NCBI GenBank assembly: GCA_013140975.1
Contig: JABFRV010000050.1
Coordinates: 1 to 44,207, forward strand
Direction: 5' to 3'
Source: Saprospiraceae bacterium
GTDB lineage: Bacteria > Bacteroidota > Bacteroidia > Chitinophagales > Saprospiraceae
Length of the DNA stretch: 44,207 bases
Below the pieces are notes generated by a model. That model saw nothing but the letters and a program-made list of their open reading frames with translations, did no database searches and was not told the DNA's origin. Position 1 is the first letter of the stretch. Each line of letters starts with the position of its first letter. Of this stretch, positions 7,109 to 17,095 are shown one piece after another. The position numbers were made by a program, and so were the translations under genes.

Positions 7109-10100
7109 ATGATTTTTCAGAACAGGGTATTTATAATTGTAAGCGTAATAATATTTTATGGGGTCTCTCTCATAGGAGGTGGAAAGCAATTGCCGGATCC
7201 ATTTGTTATAGAAAAGCAGACTATAGTTGATACTATACCCTATAAAAATCGACCCGGTACTGACCCTGAAAAAGACAAGAAGAACCCATTCGATCTCAAA
7301 GATCCAAAGTCTGTCGATAAAGAAATTGAATATGATCCTGTAACAGGAGAATATATTATCAGAGAAAAAATAGGTTCAGATTATTATTCAAATCCAAGTT
7401 CTTTAAGTTTTGAAGAATACATGGCTTTCAAAGCTCGACAGCAAGATCGCGATTACTTAAAAGACAAAACAGGCGTTTCCAAAAAAAGGAGCCGCTTTTC
7501 TCAAGCCGTCGATCCTTTAAAGAAAATTGATCTAAAAAAGAATTTATCAGATCGCTTGTTTGGTGGTGCGGGTATTCAAATTGAACCACGCGGTAATGTT
7601 GATTTATTTGTTGGAGGTTTTTATAATTTTAATGATAATCCACAACTTACATCTCGTCAAAAGTATCAGTATGGTCCTGACTTTGACATGGATATTCAAA
7701 TGGAATTACAAGCGAGTATTGGAGATAAATTAAAATTAAATACCAATTACAACACGCAATCTTCATTTGATTTTGATACAAGACTTAAGTTAGCTTATGA
7801 CAGTGAAAAATTTACAGAAGATGATATCATCAAAAAAATTGAAGCTGGAAACGTTGCATTGCCTTTGAGATCAACATTAATTAAAGGATCTCAAAATTTA
7901 TTTGGATTTAAAACAGATTGGCAATTTGGTCATCTTAAATTATCAGGTCTAATTGCACAGCAAAACTCCAGAAATGAAAATATAAGTTCTAAAGGAGGAG
8001 GAATTGTAAATGAATATGAAATTCGTCCAGATCAATATGATGAAAATCGTCACTTCTTCCTTAGTCACTTTAACAGAGATAAATATGAAGCTTCTTTAGA
8101 TTTATTGCCGGAAGTTCAAAGCAGTTTTAGAATAAAAGACATTGAAGTATGGATGTCAGATGATGGAACCAACTCCAGAGATTTAAATGTAAAAACCATA
8201 TTGGCATTTTCGGAAATTGGAACACCGCCTAATGATCCAAAGGATATGTTTGAATCTACGTTTCAACAATTTCTTCCGACAGGTCCCATTCCTGTAACTT
8301 TAAAAGGTTCAAATAGAGATTCAATTCCTTGTAATGAATCTAATAGAATGTTTGAAATTTTTTCCAGAGATTCTTTAGTAAGAAATCAGAATACTGCGGT
8401 TGACAGATTAACCAATCATTACGGTTTAATTCAAGGAAAAGATTTTCAAAGGGTACAAGCAAGAAGATTAAATTCCAGCGAATTTACTTTTAATGCTGAA
8501 CTTGGATTTATTTCTTTAAGAACCAGACCTAAACCTGATCAGATAGTCGCAGTTTCTTATCACTTTCTTTATAATGGTCATGATAAGGATCCAAAAACAA
8601 ATATTCCTTTTAAAATTGGTGAAGTTTCATCTGATGTTGGATCTGATAGTGTTAATTTCAATCTTACATTTGTAAAATTACTTAAGTCATCCAATCAGGT
8701 TACAACACTCAATTCTTATGACCTGATGATGAAGAATGTTTATCCTATCGGTGGCTTTAATCTAGGTCAGGATGGATTTACATTTGATATCTTTTATGAA
8801 TCTCCTAAAGGAATACAACAAAGATTTATTGATGATCCAAATCCAAAATTAGACGGATATCCTCTTTTGAATTTGTTCCGATTGGATAATTTAAATAGAA
8901 CGAATGATCCTCAGCCAGATGGTGTATTTGATTGGATACCTGGTCAAACAGTAATTCCAAATTCAGGAGCTGTTATATTTCCTGTGCTTGAACCGTTTGG
9001 AACAGGATTAAAAAAATTAATTAAGAAAGCACTTCCACTTGCACCGGATAACGAAATTGAAGACATTTATAAGAAGTATCAGTATGAATTTTTATATGAT
9101 TCTTCAATAACCAAAGCGAGACAAAATTTAAGTTCCAATCAATTTTTAATGAAAGGAACTTCTAAATCAGGAAAATCAAATGAGATTCCATTAAACACTT
9201 TTGGGGGAACAGATCCCAATGCGAAAATTATCGTGCGCGCAGGGTCATTGGTATTAACTGAAAATGTTGATTATGTAGTTGATCGTAATCAAGGAAAAGT
9301 TACGATACTTAATGAGTCCTTATTAAATGGAAATAATAATATTACCGTTGACTACGAGAACAACTCTTTGTTTAGTCTACAAAGAAGAGCAATGATTGGA
9401 TTTCGTGCGGAATATTCCAAGAGCAAAGATTTTTATATCGGTTCAACTTTCATGAACTTGTTTGAAAGACCGATAACACAAAAAGTAAATTTAGGAGAAG
9501 ATCCAATTAATAATAAAGTATATGGACTTGATTTCGGATATTCTAAATCCACTCCTTGGTTAACAAGAGCGTTGGATGCGTTGCCAATTTATTCCACGAA
9601 AGAGGCATCTAAAATATCTATTCAGGCTGAAGCTGCATATCTGGATCCGGGATATTCTAGAGCGATTGAACAAACAGGAAGTGAAGGAGGTGTAGTTTAC
9701 ATCGATGATTTTGAAGGAGCGGCAACAGGGATTGGATTATATTTTAATCCTAATCAATGGATATTGGCTTCAGTTCCAACTTCCAAAAGTCTCGGGGATC
9801 AATTTTTGGGTAACAACGTTTTGAAAAATCTTTACACCTCTTCAAACAGAGCTTTATTGAGTTGGTATCGTATAGATCCAGTAGCCAGAAACGGCGCACC
9901 CGACGCTAACAATTCATATACAAGGCTTGTAGATGAGACAGAGATTTTTCCAAACAGACAAAGACAGATAGGTTTTTCACAAGAACTAACTTTTGATTTA
10001 ACTTACTATCCTAGAGAGAAAGGTCCATACAATTATGATGTAATGGGTGGAATAGCTGGTAATGATGGACAGAAAACTTCAGGAATTGATGCTAATAATA

Positions 10101-13100
10101 AATTAAATGATCCCAGGACACGTTGGGGTGGGATTATGACCAAACTTAATACCAATGATTTTGAAATTGCGAATGTGGAATACATTGATTTCTGGTTATT
10201 AGACCCATACCTCCCTAAACATGATGGATCAACTGTTTCAGTTGATTCAGGAAGACTTATTCTTCAATTAGGAACATTTTCTGAAGATATTCTTAAAGAT
10301 GGAATTGCACAATTTGAAAACGGACTTCCCACCACAAATACTAAATTACCAACATTAATAACTCCTTTTGGAAAAATAACAGCAAAAGCACCTATAATTA
10401 ATACATTCGATAATAATGAAAGAGAACAGCAAGATATAGGATTAGATGGATTAAAAAGCAGAAATGCAAGTGGTCAAAATGATCTCACAGAACAAGAACA
10501 TTTTCAGGATTATCTGACTAAACTACGATCACTCAATCAAAATGCTTATACCCTTGTTGAATTAGATCCATCAAATGATGATTATAAATCATACAGAGCA
10601 ACAGACTTTCCAACGAATGCAACTGTACTTGAGAAATACAAGCGCAATAATATGCTTGAAGGAAACTCTCAAATAGAGCAGGGAAATCAGATTTCAACTG
10701 CATCTACTGGACAACCGGACCAAGAGGATCTAAACTTTGACAGATCTCTGAATGAATTAGAAAATTATTATTCTTATACAGTTGACTTATCTACATCAGG
10801 AGGAAAAATAGTATCTCCATTTATAACAGAAACAATTGTTACAAGGAATAATGAAAACTGGTATCGTTTTAGAATACCTATTGCAAATTGGTCGCACAAA
10901 GAAGGAACTTTAAGTGATTTTAGATCTATTCAGTCCATGAGAATGTTGGTAACCAACTTTTCAGAGTCAGTAACACTGCGATTTATTAAATTACAATTAG
11001 GAAGAAATAATTGGAGACGTCAGGATTCAAGATGTCCCGGAGATGCTACCAATGATCTTATTTTGGATAAGGTTGATATAGAAGAGAACAAAAGTAGAAA
11101 ACCATTTGGTTATGAAACTCCGCCGGGTATTCAGCGTCAACAAATTTTTGGTTCTGGAACTACGGCTAACCTTCTGGCGAATGAGGCTGCCATTCTAATG
11201 AGAAAGACAAACTTCCTACCACAATGTACTACTACCATCACACGTATAGCTGAATTGGATATTCGAAGATATGAAAGATTTAAAATGTTTGTTCACGCTG
11301 AAGATGCAAATCAAGGAATCAACAGCAGTGATCTTAAAGTCTTTGTAAGACTTGGAAGAGACTTTACGAATAATTATTATGAATATGAGATACCGATTCA
11401 GATGATTGGTAAGACTGTAGATACAGCTGGCATAAAACCGGGAGAAATTGTGTGGTTGAAAGAAAATGAGTTTGACTTTCCGTTAAGCTTACTAATTGAC
11501 CTTAAGAATAAAAGAAATATTGACGGAATTCCATTTACAACAGAATACAGCATTCCAGATCCAGATAAAATGCAGAACCTTGTAAAAATTATTGGAAACC
11601 CCAATCTTGCAGGAGTCAGAGGAATCATGATTGGAATGAAGAATTCCTCTAGTAATACAATTGTATCAGCGGAAATTTGGGTCAACGAAATGCGATTAAC
11701 TGGAATTGAAAATCGTGGTGGTTTTGCTGCACTTGCCAGAGGTGAAATACAACTTGCAGATCTTGGAAATATCAGTGTAGCCGGTGCGTATACTTCATTA
11801 GGATATGGTGGAATTGATCAAAGATTGAATGACCGATCACTGGATGAAATCAAACAACTTGATGCAACAACATCTTTGGATCTGGGAAAGTTTTTACCAA
11901 AATCTGCATCTATATCATTGCCGTTTACTGCACAATATTCGGTGGCTGAAAGCAGACCAGAGTATGATGCTAATGATCGTGATGTTAAACTGAAAGACAA
12001 ATTAGATCAGGCATTAAGTGGTCAAGCAAGAGATTCTATTCTGGAAAAATCTATTGATTACACAACTGTAAGAGGATTTGCCTTTAATAATGTTAGAAAA
12101 AACAGAACCGGCAGTAAAAAACCGATGCCATGGAATATTGAAAACTTTGCGATGAGTTATGGGCAATCAGTGAGCTTAAAACACAATCCAATAGTTCTTC
12201 AGGATAAATTAGAAACCAGGAAAGGAGCTTTAGATTATAACTTCGGATTAAATGTTAAATATATAGAACCCTTTAAGTTTATTAAAAGTAAGTATCTAAA
12301 ATTTCTTTCTGAGTTTAATTTTAATCCTATTCCTAATAGTATTGCAATCCGAAATAACCTCGACAGAAAACAAGCGGTTACAATTTACAGGTTTGCATCA
12401 CCGAATTATGCATCATGGGAAACAATTAAATTCGGTTGGCTAAGAGATTACACTTTAAATTGGGACTTAACCAAGTCCATTAAATTTAATTACAATGCAC
12501 AGGTGGATGCTGTTGTCGATGAAATAACTTTTAATCCATTAGAGGGTGGACATGTTAATCCTTTGACTGGACGTATTGTAGATGAATCCGAAAAGAAGCC
12601 ATTTGCAAGAGAGAACTTAAGAAACTTTGGTAGAATCAGAGATTTCAAACATAATGTTTCCTTAAGCTATAATCTTCCTACACGATTAATACCGGGATTT
12701 GAATGGATTACCTCACGAGCACAGTATAATAGCAATTATGGTTGGGCTTCCGGATCTCAAAGAACTATTGATTCGTTAGGAAGTGTAATTTCAAATGGAA
12801 ATACTATCAGTTTAAATGGAGAATTTAATTTCTTAAACTTATATAATAAGATTCCCTACCTGAAAAGAATTAATGATGAATCTGATAATTCCGGACGAAG
12901 ATCTCAGGTTAAAAAGCCAAAAACAAAAACAAAGACAGATCAGGAAGGAGCAAAAGAGAAAAAACAAAATTCTGGCGAAAGAAAAATAACAATGTTTGAG
13001 AAAATCGCATTGAGACCGCTGATGATGGTTCGTAGAATTCAACTTAATTATACAGAGAACAATGCTACTGTTGTTCCCGGATTTACGGAAAGACCGGAAT

Positions 13101-14458
13101 TGCTTGGAATGAATAAAGGATTTACTGCACCGGGTTGGGGATTTATCGCAGGTATTAAACCTAACTTGGGTGAAGGCGGATTCCTTGATCAGGCAGCTGA
13201 TAAAGATTGGATCACAAAGAATTTATGTTTAAACCGTGAAGTCATTCAAAGAAACACAAAAACAATTGGCGCAAAAGGAAGGATTGAAGTGTTTAAGAAT
13301 TTCAATATTGATTTAAATCTTGATAAGACACATACGAATGACTATTCAGAAACATTTAAGTATGATGAATTGATAAATACCAATCCTGGCCAATATGGAT
13401 TTCAGCATCTTTCGCCATATTATACAGGGACATATACAGTGAGTTATATTTCTACGAAAACATTATTTAAAAAAGATATTGATGCGTTATTCAGTAAGTT
13501 TTCTGAAAACAGAGAAATTGTTTCTTCAAGACTGGGAGATAGATATGGAATTACAAATCCAAGTACAGGAAATAGTGAATATCGTGAAGGGTTCACGGGA
13601 TTTCATCAAGATGTAATATTAGGGTCATTTATATCAACATATAGAGATGCTGATCCTAAGACATCGAATATAGATGTATTTAAAGTTGCACCAATGCCTA
13701 ACTGGCAATTGAATTATTCAGGTTTAACGAAATTGGGTGGAATGAAAAATGTATTTCAGGATTTTTCAATACGCCACGCTTATAAGAACACCTTTACAGT
13801 TAGTAGTTTTAGAACAAACCTCGACTATGAAGAAAACTCATTCGGTGTTCCAACTCGATTACGATCTTCAGATACACTTTCTTATTATACCAAGCTTGAG
13901 ATTCCAACTGTTACTGTTAATGAATCATTTAGTCCGTTAATTGGAATAAATATGAAAACCAAAAGTGGATTTGATCTTTCTTTGGATTATTCCAAGAGCA
14001 GACAGCTAAGTATGAATAGTTCCCTTAATGGGCAATTAACAGAAACTAAAGCGACAACCTATACAATAAAAACCGGCTATATAGTAAAGAACGTTTACTT
14101 AAATTTCTTACCGGGAGCAAAGAAAATAAAGAAGCCAAAGAAACCAAAAAAGGGGCAGACACAGGAAGAAGTGAATGCTAAGTTACCTAAAGGAAACGAC
14201 CTACAGTTTACCTGTGATTTCAGTCTTAGAGACGATATTTCAAAAGTTCATAATCTTGATGTCGGTCAACAGGTTGCGGCGCAAATTTCTAATGGAGCAC
14301 ATGTGATAATGATATCTCCAGCAGTGAAATATAACATTAATAAGAACTTAAATGTAAGGATGCATGTGGATTACAATCGACGTGTTCCTTATGTGAGTAC
14401 AAGTTTTAAAGATGTAAGGATCAACGGAGGATTAACTGTGCAATTCCTATTGAATTAA
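7109..14458 (+). CDS. sprA: T9SS outer-membrane translocon SprA (Sov)
   Basis: At 2449 residues this is close to Flavobacterium johnsoniae SprA. SprA forms a very large outer-membrane beta-barrel that is the export pore of the type IX secretion system, needed for gliding and for surface protein delivery. An N-terminal signal segment (FIIVSVIIFYGVSLIGGG) is followed by the SprA N-terminal region (FGGAGIQIEPRGNVDLFVGG, KLKLNTNYNTQSSFDFD). Long alternating beta-strand sequence extends to a hydrophobic end (INGGLTVQFLLN). SprA-typical segments such as VYIDDFEGAATGI and IEYIDFWLLDPYL-like (here NVEYIDFWLLDPYL) are present. Two lysine-rich stretches, near residues 1930-1955 and 2335-2360, probably form exposed loops or turns. 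No frameshift is seen. The companion gene sprE lies about 15 kb away; gldK-gldN, porV and the regulators are not here. Confidence 0.95.
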   Translation: MIFQNRVFIIVSVIIFYGVSLIGGGKQLPDPFVIEKQTIVDTIPYKNRPGTDPEKDKKNPFDLKDPKSVDKEIEYDPVTGEYIIREKIGSDYYSNPSSLSFEEYMAFKARQQDRDYLKDKTGVSKKRSRFSQAVDPLKKIDLKKNLSDRLFGGAGIQIEPRGNVDLFVGGFYNFNDNPQLTSRQKYQYGPDFDMDIQMELQASIGDKLKLNTNYNTQSSFDFDTRLKLAYDSEKFTEDDIIKKIEAGNVALPLRSTLIKGSQNLFGFKTDWQFGHLKLSGLIAQQNSRNENISSKGGGIVNEYEIRPDQYDENRHFFLSHFNRDKYEASLDLLPEVQSSFRIKDIEVWMSDDGTNSRDLNVKTILAFSEIGTPPNDPKDMFESTFQQFLPTGPIPVTLKGSNRDSIPCNESNRMFEIFSRDSLVRNQNTAVDRLTNHYGLIQGKDFQRVQARRLNSSEFTFNAELGFISLRTRPKPDQIVAVSYHFLYNGHDKDPKTNIPFKIGEVSSDVGSDSVNFNLTFVKLLKSSNQVTTLNSYDLMMKNVYPIGGFNLGQDGFTFDIFYESPKGIQQRFIDDPNPKLDGYPLLNLFRLDNLNRTNDPQPDGVFDWIPGQTVIPNSGAVIFPVLEPFGTGLKKLIKKALPLAPDNEIEDIYKKYQYEFLYDSSITKARQNLSSNQFLMKGTSKSGKSNEIPLNTFGGTDPNAKIIVRAGSLVLTENVDYVVDRNQGKVTILNESLLNGNNNITVDYENNSLFSLQRRAMIGFRAEYSKSKDFYIGSTFMNLFERPITQKVNLGEDPINNKVYGLDFGYSKSTPWLTRALDALPIYSTKEASKISIQAEAAYLDPGYSRAIEQTGSEGGVVYIDDFEGAATGIGLYFNPNQWILASVPTSKSLGDQFLGNNVLKNLYTSSNRALLSWYRIDPVARNGAPDANNSYTRLVDETEIFPNRQRQIGFSQELTFDLTYYPREKGPYNYDVMGGIAGNDGQKTSGIDANNKLNDPRTRWGGIMTKLNTNDFEIANVEYIDFWLLDPYLPKHDGSTVSVDSGRLILQLGTFSEDILKDGIAQFENGLPTTNTKLPTLITPFGKITAKAPIINTFDNNEREQQDIGLDGLKSRNASGQNDLTEQEHFQDYLTKLRSLNQNAYTLVELDPSNDDYKSYRATDFPTNATVLEKYKRNNMLEGNSQIEQGNQISTASTGQPDQEDLNFDRSLNELENYYSYTVDLSTSGGKIVSPFITETIVTRNNENWYRFRIPIANWSHKEGTLSDFRSIQSMRMLVTNFSESVTLRFIKLQLGRNNWRRQDSRCPGDATNDLILDKVDIEENKSRKPFGYETPPGIQRQQIFGSGTTANLLANEAAILMRKTNFLPQCTTTITRIAELDIRRYERFKMFVHAEDANQGINSSDLKVFVRLGRDFTNNYYEYEIPIQMIGKTVDTAGIKPGEIVWLKENEFDFPLSLLIDLKNKRNIDGIPFTTEYSIPDPDKMQNLVKIIGNPNLAGVRGIMIGMKNSSSNTIVSAEIWVNEMRLTGIENRGGFAALARGEIQLADLGNISVAGAYTSLGYGGIDQRLNDRSLDEIKQLDATTSLDLGKFLPKSASISLPFTAQYSVAESRPEYDANDRDVKLKDKLDQALSGQARDSILEKSIDYTTVRGFAFNNVRKNRTGSKKPMPWNIENFAMSYGQSVSLKHNPIVLQDKLETRKGALDYNFGLNVKYIEPFKFIKSKYLKFLSEFNFNPIPNSIAIRNNLDRKQAVTIYRFASPNYASWETIKFGWLRDYTLNWDLTKSIKFNYNAQVDAVVDEITFNPLEGGHVNPLTGRIVDESEKKPFARENLRNFGRIRDFKHNVSLSYNLPTRLIPGFEWITSRAQYNSNYGWASGSQRTIDSLGSVISNGNTISLNGEFNFLNLYNKIPYLKRINDESDNSGRRSQVKKPKTKTKTDQEGAKEKKQNSGERKITMFEKIALRPLMMVRRIQLNYTENNATVVPGFTERPELLGMNKGFTAPGWGFIAGIKPNLGEGGFLDQAADKDWITKNLCLNREVIQRNTKTIGAKGRIEVFKNFNIDLNLDKTHTNDYSETFKYDELINTNPGQYGFQHLSPYYTGTYTVSYISTKTLFKKDIDALFSKFSENREIVSSRLGDRYGITNPSTGNSEYREGFTGFHQDVILGSFISTYRDADPKTSNIDVFKVAPMPNWQLNYSGLTKLGGMKNVFQDFSIRHAYKNTFTVSSFRTNLDYEENSFGVPTRLRSSDTLSYYTKLEIPTVTVNESFSPLIGINMKTKSGFDLSLDYSKSRQLSMNSSLNGQLTETKATTYTIKTGYIVKNVYLNFLPGAKKIKKPKKPKKGQTQEEVNAKLPKGNDLQFTCDFSLRDDISKVHNLDVGQQVAAQISNGAHVIMISPAVKYNINKNLNVRMHVDYNRRVPYVSTSFKDVRINGGLTVQFLLN

Positions 14459-14459
14459 A

Positions 14460-14473
14460 ACCTTTTCCAAGGT
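14460..14473. terminator. Possible short hairpin between convergent genes
   Basis: ACCTT and AAGGT flank a TTCC loop in the 18-nt gap between sprA and the thioredoxin-like gene. The stem is short and the T-runs are weak, so this is a tentative bidirectional terminator. Confidence 0.25.
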
Positions 14474-14476
14474 ATA

Positions 14477-15028
14477 CTATTTCCACTTTATATTGCAACC
14501 TGCACTCGGGTATTGTAAATCCGGAATTTTATCACCTTTCAACATTATATCAATGGCTCTGCTCAGATCTATACCTGTTACTGGTATCTGGCTGTACGGT
14601 CTTGATTCATCCATTCTTCCACGATAAACCAATTGTAAAGAATTATCAAATAGGTAAAAATCCGGAGTACAAGCTGCATTATATGCTTTCGCTACTTCTT
14701 GTGTCTCATCAAAGCAATAGGGAAAATTAATTTTATATTCTTGTGCAAATTTTTTCATGTTTTCAGGAGAGTCGTCAGGGTATTTAACAATATCATTTGA
14801 ATTTATGCCAATAAAATTGATTCCATCATCTTTATATTTATTACTCAGCTTAACAAGGCCCTTAATTACATGAATAACATAAGGACAATGATTACACATA
14901 AATATGATAACTGTTCCTTTAGATGAAGAATTTTCAAGAGAAACTTGTTTATCGGTAAGAACATCTCGAAGATTAAAGTGTGGAGCCTTAGTGCCTAAGG
15001 GCAACATATTGGAATCTGTTAAAGCCAT
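14477..15028 (-). CDS. Thioredoxin-family protein (peroxiredoxin-like)
   Basis: A 183-residue thioredoxin fold of the AhpC/TSA-like group. The start region LPLGTKAPHFNLRDV is typical of redoxins, and the redox motif is C45-N-H-C48 in the segment FMCNHCPYV. The C-terminal YSAG/PSAGCNIKWK ending is common in this subgroup. No signal peptide is visible, so it is probably cytosolic and reduces disulfides or peroxides. It starts 1 bp after the M15 peptidase stop codon and is the last gene of the SRPBCC-M15-thioredoxin operon. Confidence 0.85.
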   Translation of the reverse strand: MALTDSNMLPLGTKAPHFNLRDVLTDKQVSLENSSSKGTVIIFMCNHCPYVIHVIKGLVKLSNKYKDDGINFIGINSNDIVKYPDDSPENMKKFAQEYKINFPYCFDETQEVAKAYNAACTPDFYLFDNSLQLVYRGRMDESRPYSQIPVTGIDLSRAIDIMLKGDKIPDLQYPSAGCNIKWK

Positions 15029-15029
15029 A

Positions 15030-15833
15030 TTAGTGACATCTATTTATCGAAAGAATATAATCATCAAGCAGGTCGATTCTGCGTACAGCTTGAAACCCAC
15101 TGAAGTCAGAAATATTTAATTTGTTAAAAGTTCTTATAACTTCATTGAGAATGGGTTCAGAAAGTTTAGAGTACGACCAATGCCATTTTTCTTCATTGAA
15201 GCCTTTGTTATTTCTTAAGTCTTTGTGTGTATAGGTTTGACAGAATCCAAATTTTTCTGCATTTTTAAGTAGCCAGGAGTATACTTTAATTCCTTCTTCG
15301 GTTTCAAAATATTCGACATCAACTGAATTTATATCGATTTCCGTTCCCCAATGATGTCTGGAAAAACCAGGTGGTGCTGTATATTCCAATATCTTATTGG
15401 CACGAGAAAAATGATCTTTATATAAAATATTTAATTTCTTACCATTAACTTTTGTTTTACCACACCATTTATTTTCCCATAATGATTTTTGATGTTCAAA
15501 ATTTCTTGTGCCGGAAAGTATTTTAAGTATAACTGAATCCGATTCTGCAGCATTTGCCATTCTAATGAACGCTTCGTATACTTCTGAAATCAGATAAGTG
15601 TCTTTATAACAGTACTGAGAGTCTATCTTAGAAAATTCTATACTAGTATCAGGGTTAAATTTTCCATGAATATGGTCCTTGGAAAGAAATTCAAATGTAG
15701 ATTGTGCGATATGTTTGTCGATAGAATCCAAGAAATTATTTTGAGCAAGTAAGGGAGTTGCAAGAAGTGAGAAAGAAAACACACATACTTTATGAAGTTT
15801 ATTTAATAAGTCCCAGTTTTTTCTTTCTTGCAT
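15030..15833 (-). CDS. M15-family D,D-carboxypeptidase (VanY-like)
   Basis: The 267-residue protein has a signal segment (VCVFSFSLLATPLLAQ). Its zinc peptidase signature is complete: S158-R-H160-H-W-G163-T-E-I-D167 gives two zinc ligands, and E205-K-W-H208 gives the catalytic Glu and the third ligand. Enzymes of this family trim D-alanine from peptidoglycan stems or cleave related peptides in the periplasm. The ATG at 15833 overlaps the end of the upstream gene by 35 bp; no better start exists, so the two are translationally coupled. The pairing with SRPBCC and thioredoxin-like proteins is not explained. Confidence 0.85.
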   Translation of the reverse strand: MQERKNWDLLNKLHKVCVFSFSLLATPLLAQNNFLDSIDKHIAQSTFEFLSKDHIHGKFNPDTSIEFSKIDSQYCYKDTYLISEVYEAFIRMANAAESDSVILKILSGTRNFEHQKSLWENKWCGKTKVNGKKLNILYKDHFSRANKILEYTAPPGFSRHHWGTEIDINSVDVEYFETEEGIKVYSWLLKNAEKFGFCQTYTHKDLRNNKGFNEEKWHWSYSKLSEPILNEVIRTFNKLNISDFSGFQAVRRIDLLDDYILSINRCH

Positions 15834-16911
15834 CTTCTTGTTCCTTAATCATTTCTTCTAAAGTCTTTTTGTTTTTTACACCTTCTGAATAAGATCCTAC
15901 ATTTTCCAATAAATAATAAATGTTGGTTAACCACTTACTCGTATCCTTTTCTTCAGAAGGTCTTGAAACATACTCTTCTATTATCGGAGCCTTTAGAACA
16001 AAACTTGAGGTATTCATAATATTGTCCATTTTTGCGTGGGCATTTTTTAAAGTATTATAAAAACCGAAATGTTCCAATTTGATGCAAGGAACTGTTGGTA
16101 TTTCAATCACTTCAAATCCCAGTGGAACTTTAATGTTTCCTTGAATAGGAACTGCTGCCATAAGATCTACAATACTATTTTCACTGTCCCAGCCAAAAAC
16201 CAATCCAACAGGAGGTCCTGCAACTTCTTGTTTAATAGAATCTAAATACGTATAGATTAAAGGAAATTTTTCAGCATAGTATTTCTGCATTTTATAATTT
16301 GGAATAGGTGTTTTTATTCCGAAATATTTTTTGCCCTCAAATGTTGTAGATTTTAAACCGAATTCAGTGTTAATCAAATTTTCGACATGTGATTTCAAAG
16401 AATCTAAATCCGCAAGATGCATTTCTTTAAAATCTCTTTCAAGGTTCGTATAAAAAGGTCTTTTAAGTAATGGTATTTTGTTCTGCAGTCTGGAATTTGT
16501 AATTAAGGTGAAAGAGGATTTCGATTCGGGAATGATTTGCCAGTATGTAGCGATTTCTGAAGGCCAATTGGAACTTTTTAAATAAGACACAATAATTGAA
16601 TCCTTAAAAGCTTCTTCTAACCGCAATACGCCTTTACCCATTTTGGATCCTTCAAAAGTAAAACTTGCTCCGATATTCGTGTACCTTCCTCCGGTACTAA
16701 TCTTTAGATCCGGATCTGACTCATTCCAACTAAGCCACTTCTGCCATTCACGGACATCGTTAAGCATAATAAATCCCAAGCCTTTTGAAGCATTTATTTT
16801 AATACTATGATTAACATAAATAGTTTTAGGAGAAAAATTACAAATAACTATATAAAATAAAAAAGCAGCCACTAAAACAAGCGGAACAAGAAGGTATTTA
16901 TTTTTAAACAT
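15799..16911 (-). CDS. Membrane-anchored SRPBCC / GyrI-like protein
   Basis: The 370-residue protein has one N-terminal transmembrane helix (LVPLVLVAAFLFYIVIC). A SRPBCC (START-like) ligand-binding domain covers about residues 30-165 (NHSIKINASKGLGFIMLNDV, WQKWLSW). A GyrI-like effector-binding domain covers about residues 185-345 (FGIKTPIPNYKMQKYYAEKF, PVGLVFGWD, HFGFYNTL). Both domains bind small hydrophobic molecules in known proteins, so it may be an envelope ligand sensor or carrier; this is inference. An in-frame ATG at 16953 lies upstream of the -7 element at 16943-16950, so ATG 16911 is the better start. It heads the operon with the M15 peptidase and thioredoxin-like genes. Confidence 0.75.
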   Translation of the reverse strand: MFKNKYLLVPLVLVAAFLFYIVICNFSPKTIYVNHSIKINASKGLGFIMLNDVREWQKWLSWNESDPDLKISTGGRYTNIGASFTFEGSKMGKGVLRLEEAFKDSIIVSYLKSSNWPSEIATYWQIIPESKSSFTLITNSRLQNKIPLLKRPFYTNLERDFKEMHLADLDSLKSHVENLINTEFGLKSTTFEGKKYFGIKTPIPNYKMQKYYAEKFPLIYTYLDSIKQEVAGPPVGLVFGWDSENSIVDLMAAVPIQGNIKVPLGFEVIEIPTVPCIKLEHFGFYNTLKNAHAKMDNIMNTSSFVLKAPIIEEYVSRPSEEKDTSKWLTNIYYLLENVGSYSEGVKNKKTLEEMIKEQEDARKKKLGLIK

Positions 16912-16942
16912 CTGATATAGAATTGAACAATTAAGTTCGTCG

Positions 16943-16950
16943 CAAATATA
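16943..16950 (-). promoter_or_regulatory. Promoter -7 element of the SRPBCC-M15-thioredoxin operon
   Basis: The minus strand reads TATATTTG, a perfect TAnnTTTG, 31 nt before ATG 16911. The position expected for -33 is not TTTG. The match rules out ATG 16953 as the normal start. Confidence 0.5.
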
Positions 16951-16996
16951 CAAATTTCTTCACTCTGGAATTGCTCTAGATAGATTGAAGTAAAGA

Positions 16997-17016
16997 TTTA
17001 ACCAAAGTTTACCAAA
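16997..17016. repeat. Tandem 10-bp repeat upstream of the SRPBCC operon
   Basis: TTTAACCAAA and GTTTACCAAA lie side by side with 8 of 10 bases identical, one helical turn apart. They sit about 60-80 bp upstream of the likely transcription start of the SRPBCC operon. They could be an activator or repressor site, but no regulator is linked to them. Confidence 0.25.
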
Positions 17017-17095
17017 TTTTTTGATATAGTATTTAATTTTAATACAAGACAATTAATGAACAAAAATCAAATCATAAAGAGACTTTGAATAAGAG

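Noticed and set aside
12839-13042. Antisense frames inside sprA, such as this one and those at 11398-11685 and 11818-12000
   Set aside because: They are shadows of a well-conserved coding frame and show no independent motif or promoter.
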